Positions 20,647 through 30,800 of a stretch of DNA of 64,000 bases are shown one piece after another (within the stretch, counting starts at the first letter, position 1; every line of letters begins with the position of its first letter). The stretch spans positions 1,448,784-1,512,783 of the forward strand of contig CM044964.1 in assembly GCA_024516035.1 (NCBI GenBank), written 5' to 3'. Under the pieces are notes generated by a model. The model searched no databases. It was not told the DNA's origin and saw nothing but the letters and a program-made list of their open reading frames with translations. Position numbers and translations under genes: made by a program. The DNA is from Bactericera cockerelli. Its lineage: Eukaryota > Arthropoda > Insecta > Hemiptera > Triozidae.

Positions 20647-20961
20647 ACCTATCTATGTATGATTTTATTTGTGGTGAAGCACAAGGCCTCTTCACATTTT
20701 TTGTAGGTAGCGCAGCATTGCTAAGAGCCTCCTTCACATTTCGAATTATTCTATTACATTTTTTTTTTTTTTTACTCTGCTAATGCCGCCAATGGTCGTT
20801 ACTCATACAAGTAACTTCTCATATTTCCTCACGAGGTATGAGTGGACTTTGAACATCCAAGTGCATAACAGAAAAATTCCTGCCGCGCTGGGGATCGAAC
20901 CCAGGTCACCGTGCGTGCAATGCCTGGTGCGCTAACTCACTCTGCCACGGTTACTACGAAT
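20647..20961 (-). mobile_element. SINE family D, tRNA-Ala-like head, 12-bp TSD
   Basis: The minus strand begins GTAACCGTGGCAGAGTGAGT (A box), then CAGGCATTGCACGCACGGT (a TGC anticodon loop, as in tRNA-Ala) and B box GGTTCGATCCCCA. The body has CACTCATACCTCGTGAGGAA, ACGACCATTGGCGGCATTAG, and a tail with GGCCTTGTGCTTCACCAC. The duplication ataataacaagt is at 20,635-20,646 and 20,962-20,973. Both promoter boxes are intact. Confidence 0.85.
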
Positions 20962-20973
20962 ATAATAACAAGT

Positions 20974-21184
20974 GTGATTGGGTTAACGCTTGTGTAAGCC
21001 ATCAAAGTTTAAGCTCCTTTTAATTTTCTTCTCTTCAGCAGCCATAACATTAGAGTCTCTTATCACGTGAGGAGCAACACATGCCCTCAGCCACTACATG
21101 CTCATGAATAATATTTTGAGTCCAATTAACAATTACGAGGAAGTACAGGGTGGAAGAAATGTGAAAGACGGAAAATGTATAAAG
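20974..21184. other. Spacer with one ACAGGGTG motif
   Basis: The motif gtacagggtgg is near 21,145. Nothing else is supported. Confidence 0.4.
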
Positions 21185-21445
21185 GATTACCAATATTATT
21201 CATAACACGTCACTAGCACACAAGTTACTTTGTTATTTTTCTCTTGCCCAAACAACATTGCTTAAATGCTTATCCACAACCACTAGTTGCTAAAAAGATG
21301 TAAATTACAAGTCATCTTAGAAGCCAAATAAAAATGGCTTAGGATGGATCCTCTGTAAGAAGAAAGTATGAAAAATAAAGCAAATGATTTATTGATTTAT
21401 TTATATCTGAGCACAAAATTTTACCAATAGTTGAAAATAAATATA
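21185..21445 (+). repeat. Dispersed repeat, copy 2 (partner at 2.4 kb)
   Basis: Shares taccaatattattcataac, acgtcactagcacacaag, tctcttgcccaaacaaca and ttatatctgagca blocks with 2,370-2,530. The middle is extended by a segment containing cttagaagccaaataaa, which also appears at 56.91-56.97 kb. Confidence 0.65.
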
Positions 21446-21599
21446 AATAAATACAGGGTGTTTTCAGAAAAAGTTACCTCATAGGTTCTCAGACCCATGA
21501 GTCCAAAGCTGGCCACACATGACCAAATGACCATTGTACATGCAAATATTTGTGAGGCAAGTACACGGGGTGTTACAGTCTTCTCTTTAAATAAATGTT

Positions 21600-21915
21600 C
21601 ATAATAAAAAAAACACTGCCAATTATGAACACAATACTTCCTCATGATTGTTTCACATTGCACGTGGCAATTTTGAAATTTTATACTAAATGACTTTTAT
21701 CTCCACAACCGCTAAACCGATTTTCTTCAAATTTGTTTTATATTGTAGAATACTATTTTTCCTACATTCTAAATTCTACTTACATTTTAGACTTTACGAA
21801 TAAAACATCCAGAAATATGAAAAAAATTGAAATCACAGCAAAAAGATATTTTTTTTTACAAAAATGAACACAATACTTCCGATTTCTAATATTAGAAATT
21901 TCTCGGAAGTAATTC
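21600..21915 (+). repeat. Dispersed repeat with a cttccgattt palindrome
   Basis: ctgccaattatgaacacaat and ttttcttcaaatttgtttta match the repeat at 6.66-6.83 kb. A separate palindrome acttccgatttctaatatta followed by gaaatttctcggaagtaa is at about 21,872-21,910. The class is unknown. Confidence 0.55.
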
Positions 21916-22162
21916 TGTTGTGCAATCATGCATGCATGAACAGTCAACGGGCATGGACAAGCTCATGCTCGTGATAATTATTTTACTAACACAAACGCTC
22001 ATGCCTGCATGAGTGGCTGGTTTAGGGGATTTTTTTAAAAACAGTATTAAATTTCAAATAAGTCCCTCAAGTCGAAATTTCAATCAATCGCAATCACAAA
22101 CCACTATAGTCTAATTTGAGGACAGTCTGGCTTATTTTAACTTTAATTCTGTTTGGCTGGGG

Positions 22163-22345
22163 GACTTCAAACAGGGAGTAGACCATCAGTCTGGCTGGGG
22201 GACAATAAACACTATAAACAAGGAGTAGACTTCTGGGGGCCCTTGTCAATTATTATCCTCCTTGTAAAGACAGTGGTAGAAGTACTGAGTTATTCCTCCA
22301 CTGTCTGGCTACCATCGTTCACGATGACGCCACCCTATGATGATG
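22163..22345 (-). repeat. Dispersed repeat with 'catcatagggyg' end, copy 2
   Basis: Inverted copy of the repeat at 2.77 kb, with a short internal duplication of ctggctgggggac (near 22,155 and 22,191). The end reads ccatcgttcacgatgacgcc and caccctatgatgatg. Confidence 0.6.
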
Positions 22346-22484
22346 ATCCTATTTTACATATAATTTTATTCAGCCCTAACGTTCTAATAAAAAAATAATT
22401 CTGAATCATCCTGTACTGAAGATCTCATTTTATCTCACGAGGTATTTTTGTTCTGAAAACTTCTAAGCACAGACTACAGGGTGA

Positions 22485-22566
22485 AAACATGTCTACCATG
22501 CTAGAGATCGAACCCAGTCTAACTAGCATGCAACTCCAGTGCGCTGCTACACTCCACCACGTAGAT
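22485..22566 (-). mobile_element. Lone tRNA-like SINE head
   Basis: The minus strand gives CTACGTGGTGGAGTGTAGCA, an anticodon-like region GGAGTTGCATGC, and B box GGGTTCGATCTCTAG. It resembles the D family head but has no recognisable body. Confidence 0.5.
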
Positions 22567-23574
22567 CAAAAAACTATAATTATTTTAGTAATTAATTTTC
22601 CTTTTTTTATAGCTGTATATATTTGCGATCATCGCGACTAAATTTAAAATAGATTAAGGCATGGCCGTAACAGAAACGAAATTTGACCGTACCCAAAATT
22701 TATAACCGCATTTCAAGATAGGATGTAAACAGCAAAATTCAAACGGACTTTACCTTTCTCTTTTCCTAGATTGGATTTTAATTAATATTATAATTTCCTA
22801 AATAAAATATTATCTTGTTTTACTTATTGCACATTGCATACACAATAGAAAAACGGCGTGCATACAAAAAATGACGTGACAATCGAAATCTTAATACTTA
22901 TATTAATTTCCATTTGGAGCTTTAAGTAGTAAATGAAATACGTACCTAAATTCTTACAATCTATTTTTTCTAGAAGCTTCTAAACAGATCTCTCAATTAT
23001 AATAATTGGTGTCATCAATAAAAATAATTGGCCTGACAGCAGTAAAATTTTATAGACAAGACTGTCGTTAAACCCCTATAAAACAAGCTGTCAATTTTCC
23101 ATGGCCTTTTTCTGGCAAATGGTCCTTATGGTTTTTTTTATGTTTTCAGGACTTCTAATCTTTCTCAGCCCTGGGGGCCGCGTAGGGATTTTATTGCTAA
23201 GAACGAATTTAATATCCCGCTGTCTTGCGTAGGTATAACATTACTGCCTCTTCTATTGGGTGCTCGAAGTCTCTTAATAAAAAATAAAGTAGGTACCTAA
23301 CTACCTACTCATGAAAAAAAAAGACGGCCTTAATAATAAAAAAAAGGAACTGTTGTTAATTTTTTCAAATGACACCTTGCATGTCTTACAGGGTGTACCG
23401 AATATTTTGTCGTCAAATCAGGGCTTCATAATGGAGACCTTAAAATTTCAAAGAATAAAATACCGTCAGACCCTATTTTTTTGTTTATATGCCACATTAT
23501 ATACCATGCAAAAAAGGCATTATTTGGGAGATAACATGCAAAAAATAAAGTCAACCTGATGAGAATTCAATATT
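22567..23574. other. AT-rich region without supported genes
   Basis: About 1 kb with no recognisable coding, RNA or repeat signal apart from a lone ttacagggtgtacc motif near 23,389. The 82-codon frame at 23,311-23,559 is Lys/Asn-rich and unconvincing. Confidence 0.4.
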
Positions 23575-23785
23575 TAGGTAGGAGTAGAAATGGACGCTAA
23601 CGGTGCTAGAACGTTTGGTCCTATTTTTCGGTAAGAGTAGAAATGGTCCCTAATGGTGCTAGAACCTTAGAAGCTTTGATCCTATTTTTCGGTAAGAGTA
23701 GAAATGGACACTAACGGTGCTAGAACCTTAGAACCTTTGGTCTTATTTTTCCTAGCACCGTTAGGGTGCTAGGACCAAAGATAGT
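23575..23785 (+). repeat. Three-unit tandem repeat ending in a dyad
   Basis: gagtagaaatgg recurs at about 23,582, 23,635 and 23,695, followed each time by aacggtgctagaac-type and ttggtcctatttttcgg-type blocks, so the unit is about 53-61 bp. The array ends with cctagcaccgttagg, which is the inverted form of the ctaacggtgctag core in the units, followed by gtgctagg. Confidence 0.7.
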
Positions 23786-24075
23786 TACAAAGCAAAGTGG
23801 CCTTTTTGTTTATCTAGTGGTTAAAAGGTTCGCTAGGTTTCAAGGACAACCTGTACTTAATTAATTTTATATTTTAATTAATTAAAATTAAACAGAACTC
23901 CGAAACAGCTTAATCAAATGACTCCAAATGCACAGTCTCCTTCTACTATTTAAGTATGTATTAAAAAATTCAAATAGAACTCTAGCCACGGGAAAAAACC
24001 CCAACGGCATTTAAGTGCCGGGTTTTAGCTAGTCTCTATATATTACCTCTGTAAAGTTATATTTGAATACATTTT
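23786..24075. other. Gene-free spacer
   Basis: No supported feature. Confidence 0.4.
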
Positions 24076-24357
24076 CTAACAGTAATATACATCTTCCATA
24101 GTAGCACAAACTGGTAGTGTGCCCAGCACACTAGCCGCATTCCCGCGCTGTATTGCAATGGACAGTCTTTGCATTAGGAACGCTTTTGATTGGGAAGTGC
24201 CAGTGAGCTGAGAGTGCTGAGACATATCCAGCTGTATCCTAGGTGTAATTATTGATGTAGGAGTTGGCGAAGGTGTTAACACATGTACTGTCCCAAACAA
24301 GCATTTGGCCATGTGACCAAGGGACAAGAGACATTCCGTCAGACATTTTTCCATCAT
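24076..24357 (-). CDS. Possible host protein-coding exon, unidentified
   Basis: A 93-codon minus-strand frame stands out because its base composition is near 50% GC inside AT-rich DNA and its residues look protein-like: an amphipathic stretch (CLTECLLSLGHMAKCLFG), a Ser/Thr/Pro linker (about 29-39), and a second helix-like stretch (FLMQRLSIAIQRGNAASVLG, about 61-80). No domain is recognised. The Met-Met start directly follows an AAG on the minus strand, which could be a splice acceptor. A possible donor GTATAT lies inside the frame, just after the MED triplet, so the true exon may be slightly shorter. It overlaps no repeat family that I can see. It could equally be a relic of an unrecognised transposon. 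Confidence 0.3.
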   Translation of the reverse strand: MMEKCLTECLLSLGHMAKCLFGTVHVLTPSPTPTSIITPRIQLDMSQHSQLTGTSQSKAFLMQRLSIAIQRGNAASVLGTLPVCATMEDVYYC

Positions 24358-24664
24358 CTTATCTTTTAAGCTAGTGTTATCTTATCATATATGTAAAGTA
24401 TATTATTTTTATCTCCTTAGTACAAGCTTTCAAGTCTAATGTCTCCATTGTGCCCTCTGAACAATGAATTCTAGATAACCCTGTATAATTTAAAAATAAT
24501 ATTTTTTCGACATGACACTTTTTTTTGTTCATTTTTAACATCTTTTTCGTCGTAGCTCAAGCATTTCTTAAGCCCCACACTTTTTTTCTTTGTCATTATT
24601 TTTTGGCATTATTATATTTTGGCGTTTGTTATTTTTTGTGTTATTACATAAGTCGTCTCCATTT
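24358..24664. other. Gene-free spacer
   Basis: No supported feature except an aaccctgtataa motif near 24,478. Confidence 0.4.
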
Positions 24665-24760
24665 TATCTTCTTCCTTCTCTCTCTGTCTCTCTCTCTTTC
24701 TCTCTCTCTCTGTCTTTCTTTTTCTCTCTATTTCTTTTTTTATCTCTCTCTGTTTCTCTT

Positions 24761-24794
<34 letters not shown>

Positions 24795-24835
24795 TTCTCT
24801 CTCTCTCTTTCTGTCTCTCTCTCTCTCTCACACTT
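24665..24835 (+). repeat. CT microsatellite tract
   Basis: (TCTC)n with occasional TTT and G interruptions. Ser/Leu-rich open frames here are artefacts. Confidence 0.9.
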
Positions 24836-25059
24836 ATGTTTTTATATCTATCCTATTCTTTCTTAACATTTTCTATTCCCCTCTTTGTTGCTTCTAACAT
24901 GACCTGAATTCTTGGCTTATTCGCATCCATTGTAATCCGTTTACCTTCTGAATTCTTTTCATAACCCTTTTTCCTACCTTATACTTTTTTTACCCACTCT
25001 CTTTTTTCCCTCCATAATCCCCATCTATTTTTCCCATCTATTTTTCCTTCATTTTTTCC

Positions 25060-25610
25060 CCTCTTTTCTCTAATTACTCTCTCTCTCTCTCATTTTCTTT
25101 CTCTCTTTCTCTCTCTCTCTCTCATTCTCTCGCATATACCTTATTCTTTTTTAACTTTTCTCATTTTCTTTCTCTCTCATACATTTGCTCTTTCCTAATT
25201 TTGATATCTTCATTTTTTTGCCCTTCTCTCTCTCTCTCTCCCACACACAAACCTTTATCTTTTCTAAACTTCTCTCTCATACACTTACCTGCTATTTCCT
25301 AATTTTGATATTTTCATTTTTTTTCGTTGCTCTTCTCACTCTTTTTCTCTCCCAATCTTTTTTTACTTATTTTTTATTAACTAACTTTATCTCTCACTCG
25401 TATTTCCTTCCTCTCTCTCTCTGTTTTACAACTTTTGCATCAGTCTACAGTCTACACCTTCAGAATATCTTTCTCACTTTTTCCTCTTTTCATTTTTCCT
25501 TCTCGTTCTTTCTCCCTCCCTTTTTTCACCCCTTTTTTCCCCCCCCCTTCTTTTTTCTCCCCCTCTTTTTTCTCCCCCTCCCCTTTTTTCTCCCAAAGTT
25601 CTCCCTACCC
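25060..25610 (+). repeat. Pyrimidine-rich tract
   Basis: Alternating CTCT runs, TTTTCT runs, and a C-rich stretch with a 10-nt C run at about 25,539-25,548. No gene. Confidence 0.85.
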
Positions 25611-25815
25611 AAGGTTCTTCCTTTCAAAATATCGTAATATCGTGTGGGGAGTGAAGGATGATGATAGCTTCCTTCTCATCATCAGCCGAAGGGTATTATG
25701 GGAGCTACACTTTCTATCCCTCCCTATTTCCGATGGTGGTTTTTCTAACTCAATATTCCACAATGGAAAGAATTTTGTGGAGAATTGGTGGAGGTGCAAA
25801 GTATTTAACTCAACC
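25611..25815. other. Unique-looking island between CT tracts
   Basis: About 200 bp of mixed composition. Open frames exist on both strands, but neither has recognisable protein features. Confidence 0.35.
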
Positions 25816-25881
25816 ACCTCTCTCTCTCTCTTTTTTTCTCTCTCTTTCTTTCTTTCTCTCTCTCTCTCTCTCTCTCCTTAT
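25816..25881 (+). repeat. CT tract upstream of the candidate exon
   Basis: About 65 bp of CTCTCT/TTTCTC ending about 25 bp before an AG dinucleotide (25,905-25,906). It could act as a polypyrimidine tract for splicing. Confidence 0.8.
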
Positions 25882-25906
25882 TTTACAATTAAACCATCTC
25901 TAATAG

Positions 25907-26101
25907 TTCTGTTTTGAAATTCATACTATTTTGTTTGAACGTCACATCGTAAATGAACGTCAAATCTATGTTGCATTTCGCCTATTCTTTGACCCTAAAC
26001 CATCCTTGATTTCTCTCTTTGATGACATTTCTGAAAAGTTTAAACCTCCTTCACCTCGTATAGAACTTGAGGAACGACACGAAAGACCATTCATTGGTTA
26101 A
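25907..26101 (+). CDS. Possible terminal exon of an unidentified gene
   Basis: A 64-codon frame without a Met runs from just after the AG at 25,905-25,906 to TAA at 26,099-26,101. Upstream lie a long CT tract and a ctaat sequence that could serve as a branch point, so a 3' splice site is plausible. The peptide looks protein-like: charged helix-like ERHIVNERQIYVAFRLFFDP (about 11-30), then LISLFDDISEKFKPPSP, then RIELEERHERPFIG at the C-terminus. No family is recognised. The frame is short enough to occur by chance, and CT tracts are common in this window, so the splice context is weak evidence. Confidence 0.3.
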   Translation, partial: FCFEIHTILFERHIVNERQIYVAFRLFFDPKPSLISLFDDISEKFKPPSPRIELEERHERPFIG

Positions 26102-26679
26102 AATGGCTAGTTGTAAAAAAAGCAACTTTATACTATTGTACACTGATAGGTGATTCTACAGTATTATATTTTAATAAAATATATTTTAATAAAAATATTC
26201 TAATCTAAAGGAAATAGTACTGTGGGATAAACTATTGAAGGTCTTGAAAAACTTGAGCATTAAATTAATGACTTTTATGTTTTGACTGAATGCTTCACAT
26301 GAAAACATATTGCTTCGCAGAAAAAGCCAACGAGTGCAATCCAAAATTCATTTATGAATCACATATCCTCGGAAACAAATTCAATAACAAATTAAAGTTC
26401 TTACATTTGTGAAAAAAAAAAAAAAAAAAAAAACAGAAAATAAATTGATATAAAATACAATGAAATCCAAAGTGCTCTTAAAGCTTGATAAAAAAACATA
26501 AAAATAAATACTTTATCCAATCCTCAACAAAAGAAAAATGATGATGGAAGAAAAGAAGAAATTGACGGTTGTCATGACAACCAGTCTAAAAATATTTATT
26601 TAGGTAGATAATAATGTTTTATTTGTTTTCAATCAGGTATATAAATCAATATGAAAGATTTTTAAAGTCAACGTATACT
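26102..26679. other. AT-rich spacer with an A-rich tract
   Basis: Contains an A run at about 26,413-26,434. No supported gene. Confidence 0.4.
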
Positions 26680-26884
26680 GCAGGGTCATATGACGACGAT
26701 AGTTTTAACCTCCATTCAACGAAAACGCACATTATTTAATTAAATCAACCTCACCCAGCTTGAGTGGAATAAGAAATAGTAAGCATCACGAGCCAGAAGG
26801 GTTTGAGTTTAAATGATCACCAATCCTAGTCTTAACCTAGCTGGATGTTGCTTAACTACAGTGACAGAACGAGAACTGGTGTTG
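26680..26884 (-). mobile_element. SINE family E, old 5'-incomplete copy
   Basis: The minus strand shows a decayed 5S-like segment (GTTAAGCAACATCCAGCTA, AGACTAGGATTGGTGATCA) followed by the body (CAAGCTGGGTGAGGTTGATT). The first 25 or so bases of the 5S head and the poly(A) tail are missing. It is more diverged than the other E copies. Confidence 0.65.
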
Positions 26885-26889
26885 GTTAT

Positions 26890-27113
26890 ATCAGGGTTTA
26901 ACGTCATTATTCAACTACATGGTCTTACACGACGGAGGTTTTATCCTCCATTCGCAGGAAACTCAAAAACCTCACAAAATTTCAAAACACCTTACTTTTT
27001 AAAAATGTCGTTGAAAAAATACGACTCCGCTGAGAATCGAACCCAGGTCACATACGCACAAGTCAAGTTCACCATCTAGTCAACCACGGTGATTACCACT
27101 AAAAAATAGTCCG
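26890..27113 (-). mobile_element. SINE family I: tRNA-like head on the family E tail
   Basis: On the minus strand a tRNA-like head (AATCACCGTGGTTGACTAGA, B box GGGTTCGATTCTCAG) is followed by a linker and then GAGTTTCCTGCGAATGGAGG, AAAACCTCCGTCGTG, GACCATGTAGTTGAA and GACGTTAAACCCTG. The last part is the 3' tail of family E. It therefore combines a tRNA-derived head with the tail otherwise found on a 5S-derived head. A copy of the head portion is also found at 31,033-31,137. Confidence 0.65.
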
Positions 27114-27322
27114 ACAGCCAGCGTCAATGGCATGTTGAATACACCGGTTCCTTTCAGAACACCGAAGTTAAGCGACATCCAGCGAGGTTAAGACTTGGAT
27201 GGGTGACCATTCAAATTCTAATTCTCGTGACGCTGGCTTTTCCCGGCCCCACTCAGGCTGGGTGAGGTCAATGTGAGTAGCAGGTTTGTGAGTTTCCTGC
27301 GAATGGAGGGTAAAACCCCCGT

Positions 27323-27810
27323 CGTGATATGACCATGGCAGTTGAAAGCGACGTACTTACTTACTTTCCGTGTCCGCCACTAACACGTCCGTCAGATCTT
27401 ATTTTTCCAGTGCTCAGCAACATGAATAGCTGCCTCGTTCGCCTGCAAAAGGTCGTCATGTGTGCAGGTTTGAGTCAGCAGATCACAGGTGAGCAGATGT
27501 TCGTGGGTTTGCTCCAAGCCACAATCGCAGTCAGGATCCTCCTCGTACCCCCATTTTTTTTTTTTTCGTGATATGACCATGGCAGTTGAAAGCGACGTAC
27601 TTACTTACTTTCCGTGTCCGCCACTAACACGTCCGTCAGATCTTATTTTTCCAGTGCTCAGCAACATGAATAGCTGCCTCGTTCGCCTGCAAAAGGTCGT
27701 CATGTGTGCAGGTTTGAGTCAGCAGATCACAGGTGAGCAGATGTTCGTGGGTTTGCTCCAAGCCACAATCGCAGTCAGGATCCTCCTCGTACCCCCATTT
27801 TTTTAGGTTC
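27323..27810 (-). repeat. 244-bp direct duplication of a SINE-LINE junction
   Basis: The block from 27,323 (end of the SINE plus the last 200 bp of the LINE) is repeated from 27,567 with an offset of 244 bp, and I see no mismatch between the two. The first copy stops in a 13-nt T run at 27,554-27,566, which corresponds to a 7-nt A run in the LINE coding strand. Either a truncated LINE first inserted at exactly the same target position, or the junction was duplicated later, or the assembly is wrong here. The short frames that repeat at about 27.39-27.58 kb are copies of the LINE C-terminus. Confidence 0.85.
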
Positions 27811-30800
27811 ATTCTGCATCTTGACACGCCGGATCTAAGGCGGTTCAGGGTTTTCCAGGTGTCAAAAGGAAGGTGGTATCCAGGTGGAGGTTCCTCTTTC
27901 AGGTCGATCAGAGGTTCCAGCAGCAGTTGTTTCCAGAGCTCAATTTTGCGGGAGTCAGCGCTGATTATGATTTGATTGGTGCTTTTCAGGAAACTCTTTC
28001 TCGATTTCAATCTGGAAGGCGGTTGGGTGTGCTCGAAAAGAGGGTGTCTGCGGTCGGTTGCTTGTTTGTGCAGTTCAACTTCAGCTGCTACTTGACGCCT
28101 GATGAAGGGTGGGGCTATTCCAGCTAGTGGGTAGAGCTTTCTGGTTGGTGTGGGCTTTAAGCAACCAGTGATAATTCGCATTGACTGGTTAACTGCGATA
28201 TCCACCTGTTTGGCGTGACAGGAATTGCGCCATACTGGAGCCGCGTATTCGGAAGCTGAGATGCAGAGTGCGAGCGCCGATGTTCGCAACACGTGTGGTT
28301 TCGCCCCCCATGTTGTGCCGGTGAGGTGTCGCAGGATGTTGTTGCGGGAGCTTACTTTAGCCTTAGTGGTAGAGCAGTGGTCTTTAAAACATAGCGTTCG
28401 ATCTAGTACCACTCCTAGGTATTTTGGTGTTGGGCTATGTTTGAGCTCTTGACCTTTCCATACAACATGAAGTTTTCTGTTTGCTCTTATGTTTGCGAGG
28501 TGGAATGCGCAAACTTCTGTTTTTGATGGATTAGGTTTCAGAGCATTCACCTGGTAGTAAAGAGACAGTTTATCGAGGGCGCTGGTTATCTTCTTTTCAA
28601 CTTCCTCGAACGATTTACCTTGGGCTGCGACAGCAGTGTCGTCGGCGTAGATAAAATGCTTCGTCTCGTCGTGTATCGGCTGGTCGTTCGTATAGATATT
28701 GAAAAGAATCGGAGCGAGTACGCTTCCTTGGGCCAGGCCATTCTTCTGTAGGCGCCATCGACTGTTCTTTTCTAGGAGTGTCACGTAGAATCTGCGGTTT
28801 TGCATGATGCATTCAATGAATTTCATAAGCTTGTAATCCTTTGTAACCTGGTAGACTTTGGAGATCAGTCTTTTATGATTAACCGTGTCATAAGCCGCAG
28901 ACAAATCGACGAATGCCACTCCGGTAATCTCCTTCCTTTCGTAGCCATCTTCAATGTGCTGGGTCAGGTTTAGGACTTGCGAGCAGCATGACTTGCCCGA
29001 ACGGAAACCTGCTTGCTCTGGTATCAAAACTTCTTCCACAATGCTTGATATGCGGTTTAAAATCATGCGCTCCATGACTTTGAAGAGATGACAAAGGAGT
29101 GAGATTGGTCGAAAGTTTTTCGCTTCAGTAGGTTCTTTGCCTGGCTTAAGGAGTGCAACGACACGGGTTTTTCTCCAGAGTTTGGGGATATGTAAGTTTT
29201 GAATGCAGTTGTTTATTAAGTGGACGAGCCATAGACGCACGTTAGGACCAAAGTTCTTTATCTGTTCAGTTCTGATTTCGTCTAACCCTGCAGCTTTATT
29301 ATTCTTCATGATACTGATGGCTTCTTCAAGCTCAGAGGTGGTGAAATTTTCATGAAGGGTATTGTTTTCATTCGACGAGTTCCTCTTGATCTTGATGAGG
29401 TGGGGTTTGGTGTCGGTCTTTCCATTTTGTAGTAATTGATGGGCAATTTGGTTGGGTGTGATGTTTCCCATCTGATTATTGGGTTGTGTTCTATCCTGTT
29501 TTAGGTTTTTCAGGAGTTTCCAGGCTCGCCTGCTGTTCTGCTTCATGTCCAACGATTGTACTAGGTTGCACCATCTTTCGGTTCTTGAGGTGGAGATCTT
29601 ATGAAGGAGTAGTTCTCCTGCTTCGATGGTATCCTCAGAGAAGGGATCAACCTCATAGAGTTGTTTATATTGAGTGAAGGCGTCTTTCGAATCTTGAGAG
29701 AGTCCAGGAATGTACTCGGTCCTGCATCCACGTGGAATGTGTTTACGCGATATCCTTTTCACTAGCTCAACAAAATGCTCGTAATTATTAGGATCAGGTT
29801 CAATGTTGGCTATTTCCATGTCGAGTTCCTCTGAAAAACTTTCCCAATTAGCTCGCTTGAAATTGAATCTTCTCCTGAAGGGTACGGTTTCAATTTTTAC
29901 AACTGCGGTGATGTCGCAAGTTATGGGTCGGTGTTGTGATCCAGGAATGGGTTCTTGGACCTGTTTAGCAGTCTGGTTGAAAATGCTGCTACTTACGAAG
30001 ATGAGGTCAGGATTATAGCCGCGTCTCCATCGTCTACTGTTGAAGGATGCTGGTAGCTTTGGGTCATGGAGAAGCTTAAGGTTTAAATTTTCAGCCCATG
30101 TTTCAAGTAGTTCGCCATTTGAATCAGTAGTACTGTATCCCCAAGATGTACTATGGCAGTTAAAATCACCTATCACGATTTGAATCTTATTGTTGAGAAT
30201 ATTGTTCGGTTTGCTGAAAGTGAAAACTTCATTAGGGGGTTTGTAAACAGAAGTTATGGTGCACATTTCTAATTCTATTGTCAAAAGTTCTACATTATTA
30301 TTGCACGTTAGGGATGATGACTTGATTTGTACATTTGGTTTTGTAAATATTGCACTTCCGTACTTTTCGTGTGGACGTTCAATGACTAGAGACATACCGT
30401 CTATCTTTGGTCTGGGGTTTTGAGATCCTCGATGGGTCTCTTGTATGACTAGAATATTTATGTTTTGGCTCTTGCACATATTTGAGAGTATCTCACTTTT
30501 GGTTGTAGAGAAACCCTCGATGTTGATTGATGTTATTCTGAGTACGGGGGTTGAAAGATCTGAAGGGTTTGTGTTTTTGCGGTGGTAGAAGGATTGAGCA
30601 TTGCTGCTGTGGGAGAACGCCGTGCTGGGATGGGAAGAATCCAGTTGGGCTCCTTCTGTGTCCTCTTGATGGTTCTCATTGACAGATAGCGGGGGGATTC
30701 TTAGCACCCTCTCCCCACTTAAGGGGTGCCCCGTACTAAGGGCCGCGGCTAAATTTCTATCTGTCATTGAGATTTGTTTTGGGTTTGGATTAGGAAGAGT

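Noticed and set aside
27117..27237. A 5S rRNA gene
   Set aside because: Each 5S-like copy continues into the same SINE body and poly(A), and two copies have TSDs. Sequence departs from 5S in the 3' third.
27329..28452. Plus-strand frames opposite the LINE
   Set aside because: Antisense shadows of the 1,043-codon LINE frame; the minus strand has RT and endonuclease motifs.
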